From Planctomycetes bacterium GWF2_41_51 (GTDB taxonomy: Bacteria; Planctomycetota; Phycisphaerae; Sedimentisphaerales; UBA12454), in NCBI GenBank assembly GCA_001825665.1, contig MHXZ01000086.1, positions 1 through 40,063 of the forward strand: a stretch of DNA of 40,063 bases, written 5' to 3'. Below, piece by piece: positions 33,654 through 40,063 of the stretch. A program made the translations under genes and the position numbers. Each line of letters opens with the position of its first letter. The stretch's first letter is position 1. The notes under the pieces are model-generated. The model was not told where the DNA came from, did not search any database, and saw nothing but the letters and a program-made list of their open reading frames with translations.

Positions 33654-33684
33654 TTGGCATAAATGTTTTTAACCTGTATATAAT
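33654..33684 (+). promoter_or_regulatory. Promoter of the hemerythrin-domain gene
   Basis: TTGGCA (33654-33659), a 17-base spacer, then TATATAAT (33677-33684), about 30 bases before the ATG. The start is also marked by GAGGAA. Confidence 0.55.
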
Positions 33685-33713
33685 AATGAGACTTTTGAAT
33701 AAACGAGGAATAT

Positions 33714-34265
33714 ATGAATCACGATTCGAATAAAAGCTGGTACGAAGCTTCGTTGTTGGAACTGTTGGACTGTATCGAGCAAAGCCATCAAACCGTTCTG
33801 GATAATCTGATTCCCGTGATTCGTCGGAATATAGAAAAAGCTTTAACCGTCGATAAGCAGTACCGCCAAATGCTTACATCGTTAAATGATGTATTTTCTT
33901 TATTCGCCGATGAAATAGAATCCCACTTTGCTCGAGAAGAGGAGCTGCTCGTACCATACATCCGCCAAATTGACTGGTACGACAAAAACAATGGCGATAA
34001 ACCGCAAATTCCCCTAAACAGTTTGACTAATCCAATCAGCCAGATTGAATACGAGCACGATATCACTGAAAACACTTTATTAAAAACTATGCGTATAATT
34101 GCTTCTGATTTTAAAGCTCCTCCGGATGCTTCCAGTTGGCTCAAATCTCTTTATAAAGGTTTGGAAAAACTCGAACAGACAATTCACGAGCACATCCACA
34201 TCGAAAACGATATTTTATTCCCCAAGGCCATTCAAACCGAAATGACCGTCCTCCACGGCAAATAA
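33714..34265 (+). CDS. Hemerythrin HHE-domain protein (RIC/ScdA-like)
   Basis: A 183-residue helical protein with the di-iron ligand set of the RIC/ScdA-type hemerythrin domain: H25 (EQSHQ), H71 and E75 (ESHFAREEELLVPYI), H115 (EYEHD), and H160 with E164 (HEHIHIENDILFP). The known RIC/YtfE/ScdA proteins repair iron-sulfur clusters after nitrosative or oxidative stress. The N-terminal ScdA_N domain is missing, so it may be an oxygen or NO sensor or iron-storage variant. It has its own promoter and no co-directional partner, since the next segment is a broken gene. Confidence 0.85.
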   Translation: MNHDSNKSWYEASLLELLDCIEQSHQTVLDNLIPVIRRNIEKALTVDKQYRQMLTSLNDVFSLFADEIESHFAREEELLVPYIRQIDWYDKNNGDKPQIPLNSLTNPISQIEYEHDITENTLLKTMRIIASDFKAPPDASSWLKSLYKGLEKLEQTIHEHIHIENDILFPKAIQTEMTVLHGK

Positions 34266-34322
34266 AAAAGTCGATTAATCCCGTATAACTGGTTATAGTG
34301 CTACATAACCGTTCAATTGTGA

Positions 34323-34568
34323 GACCTGGCTTTCATAGTTTCTCTGTGGCTAATAGAAAGGTTCGCTGTTGTTGCCGATATGGTTCCAAAATCCAAACGC
34401 GGAACAGGCTATGGCATTTTCAACGCCGGTTATGGTATATGCTGGTTTCTCGGCAGTACGGTAATAGGACTGCTTTATGATATTTCCATCCCGTACTTGA
34501 TTGCTTTTTCAATGATTGCACAGTTTGCTTCTCTGCCGCTTTTGATATTTGTAAAACGAAGGTTGTAA
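34323..34568 (+). pseudogene. C-terminal remnant of an MFS transporter
   Basis: One frame from 34323 to a stop at 34568 reads like the end of an MFS permease: WLIERFAVVADMVPK, then KRGTGYGIFNAGYG and GSTVIGLLYDISIP, ending with a hydrophobic segment and KRRL. Only about 80 codons of an expected 400 remain, and a stop (TGA, 34320-34322) precedes it. It cannot encode a working transporter. Confidence 0.7.
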
Positions 34569-34633
34569 AAAACTGAAAATTCGTGTAATCTGTGGAATCA
34601 GCGATTAAAATTAAAGTAAATTAAGGATGAATG

Positions 34634-36031
34634 ATGAAACTTACTTTTCACGGTGCCGCAGGCGAAGTTACCGGCTCGGCTCACATACTTACAATCAACG
34701 GCAAAAATATCCTTCTCGATTGCGGCCTGTTTCAGGGCAAAAGAAAAGAAGCGTTCGAAAAGAACCGCAATTTTCTCGTTGACCCCTCCAAAATCGATGT
34801 AATGGTCCTTTCACATGCGCACATGGACCATAGCGGCAATGTCCCAACCCTTGTAAAAAAAGGTTTCAAAGGCAAAATTTTCTGCACAGAGGCCACAGCC
34901 GATTTATGCAAGATAATGCTGCACGATTGTGCCCGTATTCAGGTTCACGATATCGAATTTGTGAATAAAAAGAGGCTCAGGCAGGGCAAAAATCCTTTCG
35001 AGCCGCTCTACGCACCTGAAGATGCCGAAAGAGCCATCCAGCAGCTTGTGCCTATGCCGTATTCAAAGCCTTTCAAACTATTTGATAATGTCGAAGTTAC
35101 TTTCCATGATGCAGGCCATATTTTAGGTTCAGCTTTTTCTGAAATAGATTTCAGGGAAAACGGCACTGGCGCAAAAAAACTGATGTTCACAGGCGATATC
35201 GGCCGTCGCGATATTCCGATTCTCAAAGACCCTGTTCTTATTAAGGACATAGATTATTTAATCACTGAAAGCACGTATGGCGACCGCAGACATCCGCCCG
35301 CTGAGGATGCCAAGGGCGAACTTGAAAAAGTTGTCGATACAATCTGCGACACAAAAGGGAAACTCATCATTCCAGCTTTCAGCGTCGGAAGAACGCAGTA
35401 TATCGTCTATATGCTCAATAAACTCTTCACAGAAGGGCGTATTGAACCCGTGCCGGTTTATGTCGATTCGCCGCTTTCCAGTGCTGCTACGCAGATTTAC
35501 AGCAAACATCGTGAATGCTGGGATTCAGGAGCGGTTGAGTTCCTTATCAACGGAAAAAAGCCTTTTACCTTCGATAATATGCACTATACCGAAAGCGTCC
35601 AGGAATCGATGGCTTTGAATACCATGCCCGGCCCGATGATAATTATTTCCGCTTCGGGTATGTGCGAAGCAGGCAGAATCCTTCATCACTTAAGGAACAA
35701 TATAGACGACCCGAAAAACATTGTTTTGATTGTCGGCTATATGGCTGAAAATACTTTAGGCCGCCGAATCGCCGAACGCCGCAGAGAAGTAAAGATTTTT
35801 GGAAATTACGTTCCGGTTCGCGCCAAGGTAGTGGAAATCGCAGCTTTAAGTGCCCACGCCGATGAATTCGAGATGCTCGAATATTTCGATGGCTGCGGTG
35901 CTTCGCATATCGAACACGCTTTCTGTGTCCATGGCGAAAAAAATGCACTTACGAACTTTTCGCAAAGTTTGCTCAAAGCCGGAATGAAAAACACCCATAT
36001 CCCGCTCCCCGGACAAATTTTTGAATTTTAG
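34634..36031 (+). CDS. Metallo-beta-lactamase/beta-CASP RNA-processing hydrolase
   Basis: A 465-residue protein of the YSH1/CPSF-like group (COG1236). The metal site is SHAHMDHSGN (HxHxDH), followed by HDAGHILGS and FTGDIGR. The beta-CASP part has SFSVGRTQ, then SGMCEAGRILHHL, and the C-terminal RMMBL part has LSAHADEFEML. These enzymes cut or degrade RNA with two zinc ions. Two adjacent ATG codons exist at 34631 and 34634; AAGGA (34623-34627) fits the second better. It is monocistronic; tRNA-Thr lies 56 bases downstream. Confidence 0.94.
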   Translation: MKLTFHGAAGEVTGSAHILTINGKNILLDCGLFQGKRKEAFEKNRNFLVDPSKIDVMVLSHAHMDHSGNVPTLVKKGFKGKIFCTEATADLCKIMLHDCARIQVHDIEFVNKKRLRQGKNPFEPLYAPEDAERAIQQLVPMPYSKPFKLFDNVEVTFHDAGHILGSAFSEIDFRENGTGAKKLMFTGDIGRRDIPILKDPVLIKDIDYLITESTYGDRRHPPAEDAKGELEKVVDTICDTKGKLIIPAFSVGRTQYIVYMLNKLFTEGRIEPVPVYVDSPLSSAATQIYSKHRECWDSGAVEFLINGKKPFTFDNMHYTESVQESMALNTMPGPMIIISASGMCEAGRILHHLRNNIDDPKNIVLIVGYMAENTLGRRIAERRREVKIFGNYVPVRAKVVEIAALSAHADEFEMLEYFDGCGASHIEHAFCVHGEKNALTNFSQSLLKAGMKNTHIPLPGQIFEF

Positions 36032-36087
36032 GCTTTTGAATTTGCTTGCAAAAAATCACGTTTTAGTGTAAACTTCCGCGTTCTATC

Positions 36088-36159
36088 GCCAACGTAGCTC
36101 AACGGTAGAGCTCCGGTTTTGTAAACCGGGGGTTATCGGTTCGAATCCGATCGTTGGCT
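36088..36159 (+). tRNA. tRNA-Thr (anticodon UGU)
   Basis: A complete 72-base cloverleaf: acceptor GCCAACG/CGTTGGC, D stem GCTC/GAGC with loop AACGGTA, anticodon stem CCGGT/ACCGG with loop TTTGTAA (anticodon TGT, 34-36), variable GGGTT, T stem ATCGG/CCGAT with TTCGAAT, and discriminator T. CCA is not encoded. Confidence 0.97.
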
Positions 36160-36161
36160 TT

Positions 36162-36228
36162 TAGCCGCAAAGGTGTTAAGAAGCGAATATTTTATAAAAT
36201 ATTTGGTGTCTTAGTGTCTTTGTGGCTA
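36162..36228. repeat. Long imperfect inverted repeat with a palindromic centre
   Basis: Arms of about 33 bases starting TAGCC-CAAAG and ending CTTTG-GGCTA enclose a perfect 18-base palindrome, AATATTTTATAAAATATT (36186-36203). It begins 3 bases after tRNA-Thr and ends 22 bases before argB. It may be a REP-like dispersed element or a tRNA transcript end. Confidence 0.65.
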
Positions 36229-36249
36229 TAATTTTTTACGGAGGTAAAA

Positions 36250-37128
36250 ATGGTAAAAAGAGCTATAGAAAAAGCCAAAGCACTTGTCGCGGCGATGGAA
36301 TATATTCGCCTGTTCCGCGGCAAAATCGTCGTTGTAAAGCTTGGCGGAAGCGTACTTGACGACCCTGTGCTGCAAAAAAGACTTCTGACTGACGTTGTCT
36401 TTATGGCAACAGTCGGCATTCGGCCGATTCTCATTCACGGCGGCGGTAAGGCAATTACCAAAGCTATGAACGAATCCGGTCTCGAACCGCAATGGGTTCA
36501 GGGCAGACGTTACACCGATGAACGCACGATGGCAATTGTCGAACACGTACTCGTTCACGATATTAACGCCTCGATTTGCGAAACAATAAAAAGTATGGGT
36601 TGCGATGCTATGGGCATGCATTCGCTCAGCAGTTGCGTCCTTTTCGCTGACCCGCTTCGTTTCACAGACCCTGACGGAAGAAAAATTGACCTTGGCCTTG
36701 TAGGCGATGTGAAGAACGTCAATGGTCAATTGCTCAAAACCCTCTGTGCTAATGAAACAATTCCTGTAATTGCCCCGGTTGCGATTGACAGGGGAGGCGG
36801 AAAATTAAACGTGAACGCCGACAGTGCTGCCGGTAAAGTTGCCGCTGCCGTCGAAGCTGAAAAATTCGTTTCCGTAAGCGATACTAACGGTATCCTGATG
36901 GATGTCAAAGACCCCGACAGCAATATCTCCAGCGCAACCGAAGCCGAAATCAAGAAGATGATTGACGATGGAGTAATCAGCAGCGGAATGCTCCCCAAAG
37001 TCGAAGCATGTTTAATTGCCCTCGACGGCGGCGTTAAAAAGGCGCACATTATTGATGGCCAGATTCGTCATTCTTTGCTTCTTGAAATTTACACCGAAGA
37101 GGGCGTCGGCACTCAAATTATTAAATAA
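36250..37128 (+). CDS. argB: Acetylglutamate kinase
   Basis: Second step of arginine synthesis: phosphorylates N-acetylglutamate. The 292-residue product has VVKLGGSVLDD (about 34-44), LIHGGGKAITKAM, GRRYTDERTM, and NVNADSAAGKVAAA with SVSDTNGILMD, all standard amino-acid-kinase-family blocks. GGAGG lies 5 bases before the ATG. An N-terminal extension of about 28 residues is typical of the arginine-sensitive hexameric form, so feedback inhibition is possible. It is followed by argD after a hairpin. Confidence 0.96.
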   Translation: MVKRAIEKAKALVAAMEYIRLFRGKIVVVKLGGSVLDDPVLQKRLLTDVVFMATVGIRPILIHGGGKAITKAMNESGLEPQWVQGRRYTDERTMAIVEHVLVHDINASICETIKSMGCDAMGMHSLSSCVLFADPLRFTDPDGRKIDLGLVGDVKNVNGQLLKTLCANETIPVIAPVAIDRGGGKLNVNADSAAGKVAAAVEAEKFVSVSDTNGILMDVKDPDSNISSATEAEIKKMIDDGVISSGMLPKVEACLIALDGGVKKAHIIDGQIRHSLLLEIYTEEGVGTQIIK

Positions 37129-37136
37129 GTAATTAG

Positions 37137-37159
37137 CCCCTGGCTCTGCCGGGGGTTTT
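37137..37159 (+). terminator. Intercistronic hairpin between argB and argD
   Basis: CCCCTGGC pairs with GCCGGGGG (one wobble) around a TCT loop, followed by four T. It looks like a partial terminator or a processing signal that could reduce expression of argD and argF relative to argB. Confidence 0.6.
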
Positions 37160-37188
37160 CCAAAATAAATAAAAAGGTTAAACATAAA

Positions 37189-38373
37189 ATGAAAACTCAA
37201 GATGTTATAAAGATGTTCGATGAATATGTTATTGGCAATTACTCCCGCCTGCCGCGCGCGATAGTCCGCGGAAAGGGCAGTTATATTTTTGATGCCGATG
37301 GCAATCAAATTCTCGATATGTTCCCCGGCTGGGCAGTCAGCGGCATCGGCCATTGCCATCCAAAAGTTGTCAAGGCGATTCAGAAACAGGCTGAAATGCT
37401 GCTCCACATGGACAATACTTTTTATACTGAAGCCCAGGGCAAACTCGCAAAATTGCTTAGCGAACGTGCTTTTGGCGGCAAAACCTTTTTCTGCAACAGC
37501 GGCGCAGAAGCCAACGAAGCCGCTCTCAAACTCGCACGTATTCACACACCAAAAGGCAAATATAAATACATAACCGCCATAGGCAGTTTCCACGGCAGAA
37601 CATTCGGCGCAATGACGGCAACCGCACAGCCCAAAAAATTCGAGCACTTCCAGCCTGTCGTGCCCGGTTTTGTTTACGTTCCTTTCAATGACATCGTCGC
37701 ACTTGAAAAAGCATTCGACGATGAAGTTGCCGCAGTTTTGATTGAGCCGATTCAGGGCGAAGGCGGTATCAACGTCGCAACACCGGAATATATGAAAGCG
37801 ATTCGCCGGCTCTGCGATAAAAACCAGGCGATGATGATACTCGACGAAGTTCAGACCGGTATGGGACGAACCGGAAAATGGTTTGGCTACCAGGATTATG
37901 ATGTAGTTCCAGATATTATCACATTGGCAAAGGCTCTCGGCGGCGGCGCTGCAATTGGCGCTATGATGGCAAAGCCCGAAGTTGCCGCTTCTCTTGTGCC
38001 CGGAACTCACGCATCGACTTTCGGCGGAAATTGTATCGCTTGTGCCGCCGGTATCGCGGTAATTGAAGCCATTGAAGAAGAAAACCTGCTCGAAAACGCA
38101 TCTAAAATGGGCAAATACGCTTCAGATAAATTGAATCAGTTGAAGAGCAAGCACACGGTAATCGACCACGTCCGCGGCAAAGGCCTGATGATTGGCATAC
38201 AATTAAAACAGCCCGGCGCCCAGATAGTTGCCGATTGCTTAAAAGAAGGTTTGCGAATAAACTGTACACAGGATACTGTTGTTCGTTTTATGCCGTCGAT
38301 GACAGTTACAAAAATCGAAATCGATAAGGCTGTTGAAATTCTGGATAATGTTCTTGGCCGAATGAATTTATAA
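37189..38373 (+). CDS. argD: Acetylornithine aminotransferase
   Basis: Class III PLP aminotransferase of 394 residues that makes N-acetylornithine in arginine synthesis. Visible are CNSGAEANEAALKLAR (102-117), FHGRTFGAM (134-142), the ILDEVQTGMGRTG block with the PLP-binding Asp219, and the Schiff-base Lys K248 in ITLAKALGGG. It lies 60 bases after argB and 8 bases before argF. Substrate overlap with succinyldiaminopimelate is known for this family. Confidence 0.94.
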   Translation: MKTQDVIKMFDEYVIGNYSRLPRAIVRGKGSYIFDADGNQILDMFPGWAVSGIGHCHPKVVKAIQKQAEMLLHMDNTFYTEAQGKLAKLLSERAFGGKTFFCNSGAEANEAALKLARIHTPKGKYKYITAIGSFHGRTFGAMTATAQPKKFEHFQPVVPGFVYVPFNDIVALEKAFDDEVAAVLIEPIQGEGGINVATPEYMKAIRRLCDKNQAMMILDEVQTGMGRTGKWFGYQDYDVVPDIITLAKALGGGAAIGAMMAKPEVAASLVPGTHASTFGGNCIACAAGIAVIEAIEEENLLENASKMGKYASDKLNQLKSKHTVIDHVRGKGLMIGIQLKQPGAQIVADCLKEGLRINCTQDTVVRFMPSMTVTKIEIDKAVEILDNVLGRMNL

Positions 38374-38381
38374 GGTGCGGG

Positions 38382-39289
38382 ATGAAAGATTTCTTATCAG
38401 TAAGCAGTTGCAGTACGGATGAATTACTTGAGCTTCTCGATTTAAGCGATACCTCAAGAAATATTACAAAAAAGGCAATCGCGACCTCTGCCTTGCCGGC
38501 AAAAGTCTTATTATGCTTTTTGAAAAGCCGAGTCTTCGCACTCGGATGAGTTTTCAAATCGCTATGGCGCAGCTCGGCGGCCATCCCATCTATGTAAAGC
38601 CAGAAGACATCGGCGGTATCGGCAAACGTGAGCCGATTAAAGATATGGCTCGTGTCCTCGAACGCTATGCCAGCGGTATTATGGCACGTACATTCGCGCA
38701 CGAAACCGTTATTGAGCTTGCGAAATTTGCCGAGATTCCAGTGATAAACGCTTTGACCGATTGGTCGCATCCCTGTCAGGCAATGGCAGATATTATGACT
38801 ATCCGTGAGCATTTCGGAAAACTCAATGGAATTAAAATAGCGTACATCGGCGATGGAAACAATGTCGCGCGTTCACTTTCTTTCGGCTGTGCAAAATTAG
38901 GAATGAAAATTTCAATCGCATCACCGAAAGGTTACGAACTCGATAAAGAATCGATTGACAAGGCAAATCAAATCACATCCGGCTCAACAAATCAGATGAA
39001 CAGTCCGCAGGATGCAGTAAAAAATGCTGATGTGATTTATACGGATACATGGGTCAGTATGGGACAGGAGACTGAAAAGCAAAAACGCATTGCCGATTTT
39101 CAGGGCTTTGCCGTGGATGCAAAACTTATGTCTTTGGCTCCGAAAGCCAAAATTATGCACTGCCTTCCCGCTTATCGCGGCTTTGAAATAACAGATGAAG
39201 CAATGGAATCTGAAAATTCGATAGTCTTCGATGAAGCCGAAAATCGTTTGCACTTCCAGCGTGCTCTTCTTAAAAAACTTTTAAGCTGA
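38382..39289 (+). CDS. argF: Ornithine carbamoyltransferase, interrupted by a frame change
   Basis: Makes citrulline from ornithine and carbamoyl phosphate. The expected N-terminus MKDFLSVSSCSTDELLELLDLS starts at ATG 38382 in one frame, but the rest of the enzyme (from YLKKYYKKGNRDLCLAGKS onward) is in the -1 frame. Joined, they give about 302 residues, the normal size. The main part has FEKPSLRTRMSF (carbamoyl-phosphate site), HPCQAM, DTWVSMGQE and HCLPAYRG. Reading only the second frame from ATG 38513 would lose the first helix. A one-base loss near 38447 is the simplest cause; an in-frame A-AAA-AAG (38468-38474) could also shift ribosomes by -1. rdgB starts on the last base of its stop. 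Confidence 0.85.
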
Positions 39290-39912
39290 TGAAGATTTTA
39301 GTCGCTACAACCAACCCCGGCAAACTGAAAGAAATTTCAGAGATGCTTGATTTCGATGTCGAGTGGAAGAGCCTCGCCGATTTTCCCGATATAAAAGAAG
39401 TGGAGGAGGACGGCAAAACTTTCGCCGAAAACGCTCGGAAAAAAGCTCTCGGCTATGCCAAACAAACCGGCCTTTGGACTCTCGCTGACGATTCAGGGCT
39501 TGTTGTCGATGCTCTCGGCGGTCTCCCCGGCGTAAACAGCGCACGTTTCAGTGGTCAGAGCCGCGACAGTAATGGAGCCCTCAGCAGGGGATTGCTCGAC
39601 CACAAAAATATGGCTAAACTTTTATCATTGCTCGAAAATATTTCCGATGAAAAAAGAACAGCGAGATTTATTTGCTGCCTTTGCATTGCAAATCCTGAAA
39701 AAATTTTGATTGAAACATCAGGTGCTCTCGAAGGTGTAATAATCCGAAAAGAGCAGGGCACAAATGGTTTCGGTTATGATCCGATTTTCTTTGTTCCCAA
39801 TTTTAAAAAGACAGTAGCCCAACTCGAATCCGCCGAAAAAAATAAAATCTCTCACCGCGGTAAGGCAATACACAAATTGAAGCCTCTTTTGCTTGATTTA
39901 ATTAATAGATAA
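39289..39912 (+). CDS. rdgB: Non-canonical purine NTP pyrophosphatase (RdgB/HAM1)
   Basis: Removes ITP, dITP and XTP from the nucleotide pool. The 207-residue product has LVATTNPGKLKEI at the start, EEDGKTFAENARKKA, LADDSGLVVDALGGLPGVNSARFSG, and GTNGFGYDPIFF followed by KNKISHRGKAI, all characteristic. Its ATG shares a base with the argF stop (TGATG), so it is translationally coupled to the arginine operon. No co-directional gene follows. Confidence 0.96.
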   Translation: MKILVATTNPGKLKEISEMLDFDVEWKSLADFPDIKEVEEDGKTFAENARKKALGYAKQTGLWTLADDSGLVVDALGGLPGVNSARFSGQSRDSNGALSRGLLDHKNMAKLLSLLENISDEKRTARFICCLCIANPEKILIETSGALEGVIIRKEQGTNGFGYDPIFFVPNFKKTVAQLESAEKNKISHRGKAIHKLKPLLLDLINR

Positions 39913-39950
39913 AAAAATGGCACTTTCCCTTAGCTCGGAAAATGCCATTT
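39911..39950 (-). terminator. Intrinsic terminator for a minus-strand gene at the right edge
   Basis: A 14-bp stem with one mismatch (39915-39928 with 39937-39950, 8-base loop). The seven-base T-run lies on the minus-strand side, so it ends transcripts coming from the right; it may also act weakly for rdgB. Confidence 0.75.
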
Positions 39951-39989
39951 CCTACGTGACCCCCTTTCTTCGCCTATTAAAACATAACG

Positions 39990-40063
39990 TTAATAATACG
40001 GGTATGGTCCAAATGGTGTCGGATACAACTCACGAGTATTACCCGTATTTTCTGTAAAAATAG
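39990..40063 (-). CDS. 3' end of an unidentified minus-strand gene (partial)
   Basis: On the minus strand the frame open to the window edge reads IFTENTGNTRELYPTPFG and PYPYY, then TAA at 39992-39990. The minus-strand terminator lies 40 bases beyond. With only 23 codons, identity cannot be assigned; the call rests on the open frame and the matching terminator orientation. Confidence 0.4.
   Translation of the reverse strand, partial: IFTENTGNTRELYPTPFGPYPYY

Noticed and set aside
37012-38010. A 332-codon open frame on the minus strand across argB/argD
   Set aside because: It lies opposite argD, whose motifs and length are unmistakable; the antisense product is rich in Cys, Phe and Asn and has no recognisable domain or ribosome site.
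38513-39289. A shorter, unbroken argF starting at ATG 38513
   Set aside because: This would remove the first helix of the carbamoyl-phosphate domain, while a perfect argF N-terminus exists upstream in another frame; the frame change is the better explanation.

Overview
The window looks like part of a bacterial chromosome, most likely a planctomycete of the Phycisphaerae type. That is an inference from the mix of genes, not from a marker gene: many multi-PAS hybrid histidine kinases, a prepilin-like protein of the planctomycete style, an extended nucleoside diphosphate kinase, and scattered degenerate spacer repeats. Conserved housekeeping genes flank accessory blocks.

Left edge (1-1574): the end of a phosphatidylserine decarboxylase gene (start outside the window) overlaps pssA, giving a phosphatidylethanolamine synthesis pair. 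A spacer leads into an AT-rich island (2054-4858) with a eukaryotic-like Ser/Thr kinase, an unrecognised 434-residue protein and a convergent PD-(D/E)XK-like protein. Next to it is a decayed toxin-antitoxin locus (5127-5594) with an intact RelB/DinJ antitoxin, its promoter and operator, and a broken YafQ-type toxin.

Signalling block (5657-14593): a LuxR-type HTH protein is divergent from a run of an Hpt protein, a CBS protein, two very large multi-domain histidine kinases and three single-domain receivers. A convergent operon (19359 to 14783, minus strand) encodes a secreted beta-rich protein, a PapD/DUF916-like Ig-fold protein, a secretin, a second paralogous beta-rich protein and a membrane-anchored coiled-coil protein. 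A 15-base sequence containing the palindrome TTTC-C-GAAA occurs upstream of both the signalling run and the secretin operon, which suggests shared control.

Middle (19662-27592): a minus-strand operon of an EIIA-CBS protein, an NhaD/ArsB-type ion transporter and rpe. Then, on the plus strand, a membrane histidine kinase is followed by a cysteine-free, His/Met-rich exported protein with four regularly spaced HxxHxxxY[DE]-like motifs, translationally coupled to a predicted outer-membrane beta-barrel.

Right part (27776-40063): gap, a terminator, then ndk-pgk (glycolysis and nucleotide balance); a small anchored protein; an amidohydrolase; a pseudopilin-like protein; a hemerythrin-domain protein; an MFS transporter fossil; a beta-CASP metallo-beta-lactamase; tRNA-Thr(UGU); then argB-argD-argF-rdgB. 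argF is split between two frames, with an A-AAA-AAG heptamer in the region where the frames must join. The last bases hold a minus-strand terminator and probably the 3' end of another gene.

The strongest candidates for undescribed biology are the secretin/Ig-chaperone-like/beta-subunit operon with its shared upstream box, the four-motif His/Met protein with its barrel partner, and the kinase/nuclease-like island.
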